Shown: positions 24,120-58,963 of the stretch, in pieces
Layout of the letters: every line of letters begins with the position of its first letter
Numbering within the stretch: the first letter of the stretch is position 1
Assembly: GCF_000003815.2 (NCBI RefSeq)
Contig: NC_049986.1
Location: forward strand, 21,517,299-21,581,298
Source of the DNA: Branchiostoma floridae
Lineage: Eukaryota; Chordata; Leptocardii; Amphioxiformes; Branchiostomatidae
Reading direction: 5' to 3'
Length of the DNA stretch: 64,000 nt
Position numbers and translations under genes: made by a program
Notes under the pieces: model-generated
Seen by the model: only the letters and a program-made list of their open reading frames with translations
What the model was told of the DNA's origin: nothing
Database searches by the model: none

Positions 24120-24374
24120 CTGAGAGGGGTGGGGGTTGTTCCGTCTTGTCGGCGATATCGGGCGGACGGCAGCCCGGGAACTCCGAGCAGTGCTGCCTGT
24201 TGCCGCCGACCAGCCGCGAATTTCTCGGCGTATCGTGCTAGTGTCTGCCACTGACGACTCATCATCTGAATATTTCTCACTCGGAGGCGGAAAAACTCCT
24301 TTGGAGTCCATCTGCAGAGCCTTGATCAACTTGGAGGCGAAGTTTCCCGGCGGTAGGTCTACCTTCAGAGCCAT
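24120..24374 (-). CDS. First coding exon of unrecognised minus-strand gene
   Basis: ATG at 24374 sits in an optimal context (GGCACCATGG), and the frame runs 85 codons to a donor (CAG|GTAAAA at 24120, phase 0). The peptide begins MALKVDLPPGNFASKLIKAL, continues with FPPPSEKYSDDESS and ends in a basic Ser/Arg-rich part (SPTRRNNPHPSQ). I do not recognise the family, and no later exon was located. The exon lies in CpG-rich sequence and is head-to-head with ODAD3, the two start codons being about 1.56 kb apart. A near-match (13 of 14) to the RFX X-box lies upstream at 24517-24530. Confidence 0.55.
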
Positions 24375-24516
24375 GGTGCCGGTGTGAGGACTCCCCGAGC
24401 TACATCTATGTCAACCAAAGTTTGTCTCAATGAAGTTCTGTTTGCCCTGCTTGACAGCTCTTGGCGCACCCGTCTGTCTACCTTTATGATGAATAACACA
24501 CGTGGGTCAATTGTTC

Positions 24517-24530
24517 GCGTCCTTAGCAAC
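24517..24530. promoter_or_regulatory. Near-match to RFX X-box
   Basis: GCGTCCTTAGCAAC matches the X-box consensus RTHNYYWTRRNRAC at 13 of 14 positions (second base C instead of T) and lies about 145 bp upstream of the ATG at 24374. Weak evidence by itself. Confidence 0.3.
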
Positions 24531-25829
24531 CATTCTGACGACGGGGCGAGTGTCTTTGCTCTGATTGGCTGGCCGCCGCCCCGTTTCGCGGTCGGACGAC
24601 CCCACACAAAAACACGGGCACGATCGCGTTTCCAATTTACGCTAACGTAAACGTCTGAGATCACGACCCTCAGCGGAATAAAAAACTGGATACAAGGCGT
24701 GAAGAAATACGAGGTTAGGAAAACAAACCCTGGTGTCCGATACTGGGGTGGCTGTTGATGGTTTTAAAAACGCCCGCGCGAAAGCAATTAGGACTGAATG
24801 TTGTGACAATATGAAATCAAAAGATTTGATACACAAAACCAACTCTTTGCAAGGTGACGAAGGTTTAGTGATAGGTACTACATGTAGTAGCATAGACTTC
24901 GATTTGGGTAATTGTTCTATCATTTTGTGCTTCACAAACATGTACTTTTTATAGCTTAATTTTTAGAATTTTATTACGTTATCTTTCTTTTGGTGGAAAA
25001 TTTGAAAAAAATCGGCTCGTATGATCGTATGAAAACATATTTCTTGATACTTGAAAAATAGTTGTTTTTTCTTTGCCTGTGTTGTAGTCAACAGACACCA
25101 AAGGATAAATAGAAAAGTGCTCAAAATCGCTTGTCCCTTTGGCCTGAAGGGAACACTTTGTGTGGTGTTTGTTGACAAAAATTGAAAAGCATACATTGTG
25201 CAAGCCAACTTCGTTAAAAACGTAGTTGCACCAGATCAACTTGGTCGAGTGTTGGTGTGGACCAACTCACTGAGTTTTATGATACAGTATGTCAATACAT
25301 TTACTAGCCTTCACCGGGCCTTCCTACGGGGGTACGGGGATCATAGAATTCGGCAATCAATCAATCAGCCGCGGGCATCAGGGGAGATGCATATATATAT
25401 AGCGGCTGTAGACATGTCCCTCCAAGATAGAATTCGGCAAGAAAAAAAAAATGGGAAAACCGTCCAGGGGAGTCAGTCGACGTTTAGATTCATGTTTTCT
25501 CTCGGCAGCCGACCAACTCCTCTGGTAGCAAAACTCTCCTGTCAAATTATAGGCTATAATAGCCAGCGTAGTCAGTCTATGTCAATGCGGGGACAAGGAA
25601 CCAGATGATTGGAATTTTGAGAAGGCAGTCTAGAAAAGTTGACGAGTATCTATAAAAAGCGTAGTCTATGCCCGAAGCCGTGATAAAAAGCGAACAGGTG
25701 GGTGCGTGCAATTCAGGTTAGACTCGTTAGATGACGCTCGTGAGTAAGGATCCATCTAGGCTGCTATGATTGACCAAATCGCTTAATGGCGCTAGTTTCA
25801 CTTCTCGCGATAACTGGCGAGGATTTGAC

Positions 25830-25843
25830 GTCACCTTAGAGAC
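25830..25843 (+). promoter_or_regulatory. RFX X-box before ODAD3
   Basis: GTCACCTTAGAGAC fits the X-box consensus RTHNYYWTRRNRAC at all 14 positions and ends about 95 bp before the ODAD3 ATG. RFX factors (with FOXJ1) drive ciliary genes in animals, so the position and the target gene agree. It overlaps a TGACGTCA site (25827-25834). Confidence 0.6.
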
Positions 25844-25937
25844 GACCCAAATAAACAGCGTCCCAAAAGATCTGAACTCTTCAGCATTTTCAGACGTCTT
25901 TCTTTGCTCTGTAGCGGCCGTAAGCTGAAAACTCACG

Positions 25938-47524
<21,587 letters not shown>

Positions 47525-47595
47525 AGACTTTAAGACGTTTAAAGTAATCGTGGACATGAAAATTCTACAATGGGACCAAGCTGAACACATGACAA

Positions 47596-47765
47596 ATATG
47601 TCATTGATTTGGATGTACTTTCTGAATTCATTTAAAAGCGTATTATTTGTCGATGAAAAGATAAACTTAACTACATTATGTCATTGATTTGGATGTATTT
47701 TCTGAATTCATTTAAAAGGATATTATTTGATGATGAAAAGATATACTTTAAGAGTACATTAAGAG
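47596..47765 (+). repeat. Tandem duplication in ODAD3 3' UTR
   Basis: TGTCATTGATTTGGATGTA occurs at 47600 and 47680, each followed by TTTCTGAATTCATTTAAAAG and GATGAAAAGATA; period about 80 bp with few differences. Confidence 0.85.
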
Positions 47766-48451
47766 CAAAGTTTATGATTTGAGATGTGGTTTATGCTCAA
47801 ATTTTCTCTGGACTGTATATGAAAGCTGTATAGTTACTATTGTATAATCAGGTGCAGGACTTATTTTTCACAAAGTAACGTTACTTTGAATTCTGAAGAT
47901 GGTATTGTTTGACACCTTTTGAAGTAGATATAATGATCATGTGTTGTATATTTTAGAATTCTGTAAATATAATATGTTTTATGGGTGGTTCATTAATCAT
48001 TGCTATCATTAGAATGAGTTTTTGACATTCAAAGAGGCCAAAAAAGTACACAAAATTGGGCGGTTGAAGACTGAAAGGTCCTGTTCCAACACTGGAATAT
48101 TTCTGCACTTTTGCAACAAGGAAATGGGAGAAAATCTCATCACTTAACAATACGTGACTGTTTGAAAAGAGATAAGGAAAGATCTATATAAAGAATATAA
48201 CAGGGAAGTAACTTTTGGACCCTGTCAAAGTTTGGGCAAGGCCCTGAGTCAGTATTTAGATAGCGGAGTTATAAAGTTATAAATCTCGCCTTGTGCTCTG
48301 TAAGCAAAGTGTTGGAAAGTGGACGTCTTTATGACAGTTGACCCAGTTTGTACAGTAAGTGCCTGCACAATTAGAGAAAAGAAGTTGGATTAATTCTATG
48401 CACAACTGTTATATGTATAACATGAAGTTATATGGATATTTCTGCATTAAG

Positions 48452-48457
48452 AATAAA
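48452..48457 (+). terminator. Probable poly(A) signal of ODAD3
   Basis: AATAAA about 930 bp after the stop codon, followed by an A-rich then T-rich stretch (GGAATTTTTTTCCC). Other AATAAA hexamers (for example near 48835) are alternatives. Confidence 0.4.
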
Positions 48458-48479
48458 GTGAAAAGAAAAGACTTGTGGC

Positions 48480-49860
48480 TATTGGAATTTTTTTCCCAAT
48501 TTTATTGCTTTGGCTGTTCAGCATGCACAGCCAGGGCTGCCCAACTAACATGTGGCCATTACAAAGGGCTAGCCTTGCTGACCAAGACAAAGACAATTGG
48601 AAATTAATTTGATGGGTTTTGTTTGTGTTGATATGACCCTATGACCTCCCACTGGCCACCAGGACAGCAGATAGCACTATCCAAGCCAGATATAGGTTAC
48701 TGATTGACGAATGAAGGGTCCCTGGTTCTCTGTGATAACGAGTTGTTTGGGTTTCGCCCCTGTCACTAGCCAAAGATAATATTAAGAGTCTTTTGATGTC
48801 ATAGAAAGATTTCAACTTTCCACCACTATCACTGAATAAACGTTCATTCTTAAGGGTGTGGTCATCAGAGTACTAGTAAGTAACAAGCAATATGCAATTA
48901 AGGCACATACATAATATATATATTATCATATATAATCAAATACATGTACATGAAATATATGCTCTAAAACAAACAAATACTAGTGATGTTAGGTATTTTA
49001 ATGGTAAATGGTCATGCAGATGCAAAGTTTGAGTAAAATGCAATTTACCCCTTCTATCCACAATTTTAGTTTTTGCCAGTTGTCTTGCCCAGCTTTTCTT
49101 TTCTTGATGTCAACCCCAGGAGTTAAGTGTTTCACACCCCTCAGAGGGTCAGAGTTTAATCTTACAAGTTCCCAGATACACACAGAGTGTCATTGGATTG
49201 ATAGATTCAGGTCAGATGAATACATTTCAGGGGTAACATTAATTCCTTAGATTTTCCGTGGATAAGTTCCAGGGTCTTTGGATTATGTATTTATTCACTA
49301 ACATCTGTTTCCAGCAAATAAAAGTCATAGTCGAATTTTAGCTATTCCAGAAAGATATTTCGCTTGAATTTATACACCTGTTGCCTAAGAAACCAGGCTG
49401 TCAAGTTGGTCCTGTCGTTCTGTTTATCGGTGTCTGGGGGCGCTGCTGTCTGACATGTGGGGTCACGTATAACGGTACGCTGTAGGGATATCCATCCGCC
49501 ACGAAGATTAGCAAAATTAAGAAATTAAGACTTTTACACAAATCTAGAGTACAATTACAATTTCCATTAAAATCAAACATTGTAAATAAGTTTATTGGCT
49601 CGATAGATTATAGTTTTGGTGGATAAATATAGTTATTCATGTTGGTACTACTTTCTTCTTATCTGTGAGTCGGCTAATTGGTGTGTGCTCCGCCCGTGTG
49701 GCCACACGGACATATTGTGGGACTTTCATCCAGGTGTCGAGGCGGGAGTGTGTGCCAAAAACTCTGCTTCTGGGCAAAACAACACCGTCTTCGAGCATTC
49801 TTAAGACGTACGGCGAAGGAATGACGAAGTGACAGGAGCTAAGGAGGGTGTATACGTCAC
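48480..49860. other. Intergenic, no gene recognised
   Basis: Non-coding, with AT microsatellite-like TATATA runs near 48910-48960. CpG content rises after 49680. Confidence 0.4.
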
Positions 49861-49876
49861 TGCAGTCGCGTCGGAG

Positions 49877-49909
49877 ATGAATTTCTTCAGCCGGCATAGC
49901 GAGAGCCGG
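49877..49909 (+). CDS. Candidate first coding exon (MNFFSRHSESR)
   Basis: ATG at 49877 opens 11 codons ending at a strong donor (CCGG|GTAAGTG), phase 0, in GC-rich sequence (49680-50330) that looks like a promoter region. It could belong to a plus-strand gene whose other exons lie further right, including the phase-0 start-like exons near 60.1 and 60.9 kb. Identity unknown. Confidence 0.3.
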
Positions 49910-51213
49910 GTAAGTGTGGAGCTTTATTATGTACAGAACGCAAAGTTTGGGGGTGGGGTAGATGGGGAGGGGGGCGCTTGGAAATTTCCTCTCTATCGTC
50001 GCGGAAATTTCCTTCATAGCTGCCCTTACATTTTTATGCTGGAGGTTTTGATCCCGAGTTTGCCTATGTGATGCTTTTATCGTCGTCATGTGCATATTTC
50101 CCATGTGAGTGCACACGAGTTGTAGCTCAGGCTGTGAACCGTTAGCTGTGAGTGTGTGACGGTGGGTGGGTGTGGGCTGAGTGACAGGTTATAGTTGTCC
50201 GCATTGCTCAGCCACTGAATCAGGGCCCCCACCATAACACAAACGTCTAATCTGTCTTCTCACAACTACACGGGGTCCTTGTAGATTTAAGAAACGTCTT
50301 TTCTTTGTCTTTAATCCACCAAGCAACGCCAAACAGTGCAGCATAATTTCATGTTTTGTTATGACGTCGTCCTTGCACGTTCATGCTAACGTTACATGTT
50401 TTACGTGTGTGCCCTTGGCACATGCCGACATTACATGATTCATGAACAAAATTTCCATATCAGACAGACGTTTTTGTTTCCTTTTTCACAATCCACACTT
50501 CCCCTACAACCTCATGACTTTCATTATGCTGTCTTTTGCTTGAAAAATTACGATCGTCATGTGAATATGATACGGCTGGCATTAGTGCGTATTTCACACG
50601 CCTACACATGTCAGCAGCCTTCAACAAGACACTGTGTTGTGTTTAGTGCTACTAAAGATGGCATGTGTGCATACCATATGCCTTAAAACATGGAGATCTG
50701 ACACATTCTGTATGTATCTGTACCATAACATCATTACATTTTTATGTTGTCAAAATTATGTGCTGCATTCCCTGCATTATAAAGTCCTTGACATTTTTAT
50801 GGGGACGGTATTCATATTTACTTAGAGGCGGAGTGCGGTTGTTAGGTGCAGTGGACGTTAAACAAATTGAGAACCCATTTCTTCCTTTCAATGGTATGTC
50901 TTCCAAGCATATCTGCAACCATTTCAGTATTGTACTACATACATGTAATGTTATGTTTTATATCCTTTGATTGAAGACTTTATTCCGGATTCGTACCAGC
51001 CATTGTTGTTAAAGTGTTTGTTCTCCTTAATTATAGCTGTCGTCTTTTCAGCGTCCGGTGGCCACACAAGTGTTAAGTGTAGAGTGTAAAGAGAAGACAT
51101 CTAATTGCCTGTTTTCCATCCATATATCAGTCACCAGTGCTGTCCTGCATGGTTGCACCAATGATTTATGCATGGCTGGGTACTGTGAGTGAGCTGTATC
51201 TGCGTTGATAGTG
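49910..51213. other. No feature recognised
   Basis: Probable intron or intergenic sequence downstream of the GC-rich segment. No exon or repeat identified. Confidence 0.4.
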
Positions 51214-51225
51214 GGGATAGCTTAG

Positions 51226-51383
51226 CCGTACTAGGGTCCCCAGGTCGTTGGAAAAATAGTAGAAATTGGTAAAAAAACTGAAAGCACACCAGAGGTGTAG
51301 GTCGCAAACTGCACTCCTCGGCCAACCAACTCCTCTGGTGTGTTTTCAGTCTATTTGGCCAATTTCTACTATTTTTCCAGCTA
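51226..51383. mobile_element. Fold-back element with 12-bp flanking repeat
   Basis: Arms TGGAAAAATAGTAGAAATTG and CAATTTCTACTATTTTTCCA plus ACACCAGAGG/CCTCTGGTGT give a hairpin of about 60-bp arms with indels. GGGATAGCTTAG flanks it directly at 51214-51225 and 51384-51395, perhaps a target duplication. Confidence 0.65.
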
Positions 51384-51524
51384 GGGATAGCTTAGGGCAG
51401 GCATAAACAGCTCTGCATTCCACAAGACAAGTGGATTTTCTGTGCTTTATCAATGTTTAAAAGGTGAACAATGGCCGTTTTCATTGACTGTTGAATACAC
51501 ATGTTCTGAGTCACTATTCATGAA

Positions 51525-52000
51525 GCCATGCTGTGAGAAAAATAGAAACACAATCTCAATACAAGGACAACAGATGCCAGTTGCTTGTATTTGTGGCATT
51601 GTTCAATTTGTTGTGTTTCAAGGATTTTCTCTGATTTTTCAATGAAAGGTTACCAATACTATTACTGTAAAATGTTACAAGGTTTATTTGCTGATAGGAT
51701 TTGGTAGTGTCTTGAAGCCATGTTGTGGGAAAAGTAGAAACATAATCTCCATGTCAAGACAACAGATGCTGGTCGCTTGTTTGTATACGGTACATGGTGG
51801 AAGCATTTCAAGGATTTTCACTGATCCCTCAACGGAAAGGCAAACTATTGCAGTTTTCTTTGCAGATAGAATTTGGTAGTACACTAGTTTGAGTACTGTT
51901 AACTCAGTACTAGTACATGCGATAGGTAATGTAGAGATGTAAATCTGTATGTAAAGACAACAGACGCCAGTCGCTTGTTTGTGTACGATACATGTTCAGG
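51525..52000. repeat. Three diverged tandem copies, about 200 bp
   Basis: Shared order: GAAGCCATG.TGTG.GAAAA, then GACAACAGATGCCAGT-like, GCTTGT.TTTG, and TTTCAAGGATTTTC (51530, 51715 and, shorter, 51930). No coding content. Confidence 0.7.
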
Positions 52001-55000
52001 TGTTACCAGGCTGTTACTCTAGGCAGGTAATCCAATCACAGGTGTTTTGTTACTTAATCTAAATCATTGTTGTCTCTGTGAGAGAGTCAAACTGCCTGGA
52101 GGAAGCCGGCTTCCACCCACCAGTTTCCGCTGGAAAGGTCGCCATTGACTTGCTCAAGACTACTCATCACAAAGTCAACAGCTGCATTGTTTGCAGAAAG
52201 GTCCCTTTGTCACTGTTTCACTAAACAAAAGACAAAGCCAAAGGCACGCACATGGACAAACTCAACTGTTTCTACTAATGGTATGATTTTGTAAGCCTTT
52301 ATTTTGGTAAGCTCAGTTTGAAAATCAATCTAACAAGGTTTCTCTTTGTATACCAATTTCCAAGGAAGTGCTCAATGTCAAGGGAAACTAATGGCATGTT
52401 TTTATTCAAAGCTGCTTGTATGTTTTGTTAGTAACAGTATGGTTGTGACTCCAAGGAAAATGATGTTGTCGTCAATGTATTGTTGGGGGTGTAAGTTGCT
52501 TAAAAAACTTTTTGTCAGTTTCTTTTTCTGTTTTACTATTCATTTTCTACTAAATTCTAGTACATGTATATTGTAATCCTTTGCTGTCCCTTATGATTAA
52601 AGACATCAAGGTTTCGTCATGCAAGTGAGACCGCTAATTTAAACAGTATTACATACAGATGTTAATGTCCCCCCACGGTGTTCCTGGCTTATTATCTTCC
52701 CTTATCATCACAAAACAGTTGAAAACACGTTTGTTATAGATTTATGCTAACGCCTTCACCCCCTGATGTCAGCTCTGCTTGCAGGCAAAACACAATAGTT
52801 CAGCAACAATGCACCGATGACAGAGCGTATAATCGTCAAATTGGTTATTTGGTACCATATTAAAGAAGCATACAGTGAGGGAGACAGAATGTCTGGTGCA
52901 CCAGACTGAACGGTGGAACCGTATTGTGTATGATGAATATTCCAGTTAGCTCAAACAGGGCCGACCCACCCACAAAAATTCCAGCGGAATTCCTCCTCTC
53001 TCCGGGCATTCCGAGAGAGCAGATAAACAGTCATAAGGAAGAAATCTGCTACGAAATATCTGAATAACAATTTCAATTTATGATTCTGACAGGATTTTAT
53101 GCTAGGATTGGATTTGACATGGAATAAATCTTCATTTAGTCTGACTCAATCATGTTGAGATAAGTCTATTAAATACAGTAGGGCTCTCTCTTAGCAATGT
53201 AATAATGGTATACCACCTTTTTATGATCTCTGCACAACCTTTTTTTAATTTACAAATCAGGCAATTTGACGAAAATAATCTCATTGAAATTTGTTCGTTT
53301 TGTGCTGAGTTTCACCCTCCCAGACCCAGAGCACCACCTTGTTATAGATTTCTGGACAGTACAGGTAATGTTTACCAATGGTAATGCTGGATGTTGACAT
53401 GTTTACATTGCAGGTGACTCCCATTGTGTTTCAGCTATCTATAGACTACATCAGGTTGAAAGGGTACATAGACTGGTCAGGTCAGCCTTGTATAAGGCAC
53501 ATCTGTACACCTTCTGTGAGCTTTGTGACATCTGCTACTGTTTTGGGTTTAGCTGCTCCAGTTTTGGCACAATTTCAGGAATTATGGAATGGCCGGGCTG
53601 CCAGGACAAATCATGTCAGGGATTGTACTGTAATTACATTCTTCTGGGATAACTTTGGGGAGAAATCCCCTCAGGGAGAAGACTAGGGCTAAAATAGTGT
53701 AAATATTATTACACCATTATGTTTACACCATTTCTTAGAAGAACTGACCAAAAATCAGCATACAAGCAAAATAAAAGGGGTTTGTGCCATTATTTTGGGG
53801 CACTTGCATGCAATTATTAGATGCTATAAAGACTGGTATTTTGAGCCTTTACTAGAGTCTGCAATTACCCTGTATGGTAGCCACTCTATCAACATTCTTT
53901 CGCTATTACATCTTGCCAAACCTCCAAATTATTTTGATTACATGTTGCACTCCCTTTCTTCTGTTATGAACACTTTTAGATATCTGTGAATATCATTGAC
54001 AAGAAGTGAGAACATTTTTTCCACCTTTATCTGTAAAATTCCAAATGAAAGTGAGCATCTTAAGTGGGTTCTTGTCATAATTAACATGCTTGTCTTTGTT
54101 TGTTTGGTATCATCAAACCGGCTATTTTAAGAAAATATGCGCACCTTCTTTTATGGGTCAGGGGTTTGCTGTCTGTTGGTATTTGCCTCAAGGACACCCA
54201 CATGTACTGCTGCTTTCTCCAAGCAGATATTTGGAGGCAAAATCATTACATTTTCTAGTTTCCAATTTTCAGAAGCCGAGTCATACCAAAGACTCTAAAA
54301 ATGGTACATGCTGCTTTCTCTGCTTAGCACTCAGCAGCTTCTCATGAGTATGGAAGTTAAACACACATCACTGCTACCAGCGGACCAGCCCCCTGCTGTA
54401 GTGACTTGCACAAATGTGTGGCCCAAGGGCTTCGAAGTGGAGATGGGCGCCACCCTACGCATCCGTAGATGCATGGGCAAACTTTAACTTTTTTTTTTTA
54501 ATTTTCAGAAGGCCCCTTGTAACAGAAACAGCTAGAAAAACAGAACATTTTTTCTTGTTTGTTAGTATCTTTATGTATTCACGAGAAGCACATATCGGCC
54601 TACAGGTCGCTTTTCATTGAGGTCATTAGGGAGGTAAGGGTCAGATAAAATATAACAAAGATACAGATTATATCAAGTCCTAATAAATCTATCAGGTATA
54701 TATCGCTACATATCTTGCAGCATCTGCTTGGAGTTTCCATCTTTCCCACAATGAAATATTTCCCACAGCATACAGGTCAGGGTCAGTGGTGAAGACTGAA
54801 GTGTAGAAATTTTCCTTCAGTCTCCTTCCCCTGGGAGCGGACTCCACTGTAAATGGACAGAATTAAGTTTCCCATTACCATAGTAATTGCGGCCATTTGT
54901 GCAGGGACGTCCTAAATTAGGTTTAGGTCAGCCAGTCCTGGGAGGCGGCCAGGACTCAGACATGTGTGATGTGTTATATGTAAACATTGGGACATTCGCT

Positions 55001-56880
55001 TGTGTCAGGGAAGATATGTTAGAGCTTGCAGCTGTGTTTTGACAGGTTTGGGATTTTGGTATGGATTATCTTCTAGAAGTAAAATAACCCCATTGAGATC
55101 TAAGGGAAGATTTAGACAAGGTTTAGATATGTGTGATATGTTATATGCAAACACATGGATATACCCTTATGCCAAGAAAAATATGTCAACTCCTACAACA
55201 CCTATGGGGTTTTGGTGTAGATATTCCCTTTTACTTTGGACTGTAAGGGAGCATGAATGAACTGTTCGATTTATTGGAGGAGCATAGCTTATTTCTAAAA
55301 TATGAGTTTGAAATTGAATTAAAAGTAAAGTGACACGTGTGAAAGAAAGATCGTAAAACTGATTTTGCAATATCGCTTTCTTGTTACTACCTCTGGAACA
55401 GCCTAAAAGTAGTCAGAGATATTATGAATTGGGTTGAATTGAGAACGTGATATGGCATACTATACATATAGGTCAGTTTATTATATGGGAGGGTTGTAGT
55501 AAGATATATATACTTCAACACAGGATGTTGATACAAAGGGTACCCTAGAATGTTTGACGTAACTCTCATGTAAAGCACTTACCAGTACTACAGGGTAATG
55601 GATTGTAAATTTGCATGTGCCCGCATGTACGAGTTTCTTCCAGCGTAGTATTGCGTCAGCTACTCTTGTGCACACTTGTACTTGTGTAACTATTAACTTT
55701 AGGGTAAACGTTAGAGTAAACGTATACGCTAGCTTGTCTGACTGGTGACGTCATTCGTGTTAAGGTTTCTTAAATAATGCACCTTTACAGGTGAGCACAG
55801 GAATTGCTTTTTCACAGTAGCAATTATCCTCAGGGTCCCTACATAGAATACACAGACAATTTTATTATGATGAAGGCTTTCAGCTTCATAGGACGAGCAC
55901 AATAAGATAATGATGAGAAAGCGAGAAAGAACTTACATGTATGATATGTGCCTTTTGCAAAAAGATAGAATATATTATATGGCAACTGTAGACACAGCAA
56001 CCTATGTATCATATGTATCATCATGGTATCATTTGTGTTTGTATGTTTTGAGCCACTTTGTATGTACATGTAAATGTATGTCTGTCTTATCTGTTGACAC
56101 AATCTGAGGTAATTGAATATCAGCCCAGCCTTATGGCTGTAAAATGTCACAAACAGGAAGTAGAGGCAGCTCTCCTCTAAAATTTGAAAACAGCCTCTTT
56201 TTGCATTCATCTGAACTGGTAGTGGTACATACAAAATGTGAACAAAGCTTTTGTCATGAGAAAAAAATAGGTTAATGTTGTTCAGCTACATAGTGAATTG
56301 GAAAAGTCTGACAGAATTGATAGTGTAGTAGTTTGATAGTGTAGTAATTCTTTAAAGGGCAAGAAGTGAACATGATGAAAAAGGCTCATATTTGTGTTTT
56401 AATTGTGTGATTCTGAACCCTTTTAACCTTCCTTTGTTTTTAACTGTTTTACATGTGTTATTTACATCCCTGGTGTCTCTCGTTTGCGAACTATTAATGA
56501 TTTAAGTATGAAGCACAGCCATGAGTGTTATCTCCCATCTGTGTACAGAGTGAGTAGAAGGAAGCAGGTTGGACAGCAGCTTGTGGTGCACAGATAGGGC
56601 AGGATATCCCGCCAAGTCTGACGTAGTTCCACCATGGGCAGGAAGTAGCTGGCCTCTAACCTTTATGCTTGGTTTATAACTTTGATTGGATGATTAGGGT
56701 ATCATTTATGATGTCCAGAGAGGAAGGGCAAAGGCTTATAGAGGTCCATGTGTATGACTTTGAGTCATATTAGGTCAATAATTAAATGAGAAATGAACAA
56801 GTGTATATCTAATATTGTCTATGTTTGATGGTACAATTTCTGTTGAGATGTTTTCTGATGACTGTGTTCTTATGGTAAAT
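52001..56880. other. Long non-coding stretch, no gene recognised
   Basis: AT-rich sequence without supported exons. Possibly an intron of the plus-strand gene whose start-like exons appear at 49.9 and 60 kb. Small open frames here show no family signature. Confidence 0.4.
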
Positions 56881-56980
56881 NNNNNNNNNNNNNNNNNNNN
56901 NNNNNNNNNNNNNNNNNNNNNNNNNNNNNNNNNNNNNNNNNNNNNNNNNNNNNNNNNNNNNNNNNNNNNNNNNNNNNNNN
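56881..56980. other. Assembly gap of 100 N
   Basis: Exactly 100 unknown bases, the usual placeholder for a gap of unknown size. Confidence 0.98.
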
Positions 56981-57104
56981 TTGTGTATTATAGTATTTTT
57001 GAGTAGAATTTTATGATTTCCAGTGCATGTCATATGGATAGATTGCAAGATTATCATTTTTGTAGTTTTCCAAAAGTCAAAGGTACATGACCATGACTCG
57101 GGTA

Positions 57105-57456
57105 CTGGATGGCTAGGACAAGAATGGAGGGGAAATAAAGATAGATTGTCTGCATTGCTTTATCATAAATATGTACAGCATATGTGGTTGTACTTGTAGT
57201 GTCGAGAATGGTGACTAGTGGTTGTGGCGTAACCATCGGTCACTGAACCCCACAGAATGGCATACCCCCTGTAGTATTAATAGTCATGAAGGGTAATGGT
57301 GACACTTGTAGGAGGGGAACTATGGATAGATTGTCTACAAGGTGAACATCATAACTATGTATGCGTGTGTGGTTGTAGTGGCGATAATGGTGTCACCACA
57401 AGACCTTCTGGTCACTGCCTTCCACAGCATGGCCTACATACTCCCTGTAGTATTAA
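57105..57456. repeat. Tandem repeat units next to Harbinger-like element
   Basis: ATAGATTGTCT.CA (57140 and 57325), TGTGGTTGTA.T.GTAGTG, GGTCACTG, CACAG.ATGGC and CCCTGTAGTATTAA recur with a period of roughly 175 bp. The second unit is interrupted by the element at 57457 and resumes at 58964 (GGCATGAAGGGTACTGGTGA). Confidence 0.75.
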
Positions 57457-58963
57457 GGGACCATACGGCATTTAGCGAGGGGGGAGGGCCGGTCGCCAGG
57501 GGGGGAGGGCCAAGCAAAAAAATATTTTGCCAGGGGGAGGGCCTAGCAATTTTTTTTTTACTTGGGGGGAGGGCCAAGCAAAAAAAAAATAGCTTGGTCT
57601 GCCAGCAAAATATGTCCCTTAAAATCCAAGAAACGGCGTTTCAGAGGGTCAAGATTTCAAAATTTTTCTGGACCTCTGCAAGAGATCGCCCGAGGTTGGC
57701 GCTCGGGACACAGTGAACATGCGAATGGGAGGGGCGGGGCTTATGCATGACGCCCTCGAAAACCTTCTTCACGTACAGAAATGTTATTAAACTCTGTATT
57801 AGTCTGCCAGCAAAATTTACCCCTGTCTTATTGCCCTCAAAATGTAAGAAATGGCGTTTCAGAGCTCGAGGGTAAATATTTGTAAATTTCCCTGGATCCC
57901 TTTTGACGTGACCGGCCTCGCGCCTTTGATGACCGACATCGTGATAATGTGTTTGGGGGGGATTTAATTTTGTATTTCTAAATTGAAATGCTATTAAAGT
58001 TAGCTTTGTTTGTCAGCAAAATATCTCCTCAAACTGAAGGAAATAGCTTTTAAGAGGGTCAAGATTTCAAAATTCTCCCGGACCTACCTTGCGATTCTTC
58101 GTGCCTTTGGCGCCGAACATGGTGTTCGGAACGTCGTTCTCAAAAACTTGAAACCCTCGTATTTTTTTGTCATAGAAATGTCATCTAACCAGCAAATTTT
58201 CCCATAAAAAAGCAATGCAGGAAATCGTGGCAAAAAAAGCGTGGCATTTCTAAAAGATCTCCTGCAAGTCTGCGGTCTCACGCCCGCCGGCGACCGGTCT
58301 TACCTCGCCGTGGGAAAATCAGCGTCACGCGTCGGCGCCCCCCTCCCCACTACAGTTTTGGAACTCGAATCGTGCTGTCGTTTTGGTTTTCATTTTCCCC
58401 CCGATTTACCGTAAGTTATTACCAAAGAAAAAGTCCAAAATATATGTAAATTGAAAATAGTTTCACTCAAGCCGCTCAGGCCCGCGAGCTTGCAATACGT
58501 AAATTTAAGGAGCGTGGCGCGCCGCTTCGTGGCGCAAATCTACTAGAAATCCAGGTACAAATGCTTTTTAGGTGTTGTTTTAATATCAAAACAATGAAAT
58601 AGCTTCTATAAAGCAAATATTTATGCCTCTATGAAGCAGATATTTATCCCTCTATTAAGCAGATATTTTGAGCCATTCTGTTTTCCTTTTTTTACTAGGG
58701 GTGAGAGATCTGCTTCTCGATGAAAATCATGAAAAAGTATGACGCAAAGGACATTTCCGAATGCGGGAGCGCAGTGTTTTATTGGCGTCTTGAATATTTT
58801 TTTTCAAAGTTGATAGGAGGGGGGAGGGCCAAGCAAAAATATTTTGTCTTGGGGGGAGGGCCTAGCAAAAAAAAATTTACCTGGGGGGAGGGCCATGCAA
58901 AAATTTTTTGACCCGACCCTCTGGCGACCGGCCCTCCCCCCTCACTAAACGCCGTACGGTCCC
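57457..58963. mobile_element. Harbinger-like non-autonomous element, 1.5 kb
   Basis: Ends GGGACCATACGGCATTTAGC and GC.TTTAG-like GTACGGTCCC form inverted repeats of about 45 bp (continuing GGGGGGAGGGCCGGTCGCCAG). Target duplication TAA (57454-57456 and 58964-58966). Just inside both ends, GGGGGGAGGGCCAAGCAAAA occurs about three times as a subterminal repeat. The interior has three to four diverged ~200-bp repeats (TGCCAGCAAAAT, then TTTCAGAGGGTCAAGATTTC). A 3-bp TWA duplication and GG start fit PIF/Harbinger. No transposase seen. Confidence 0.78.
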
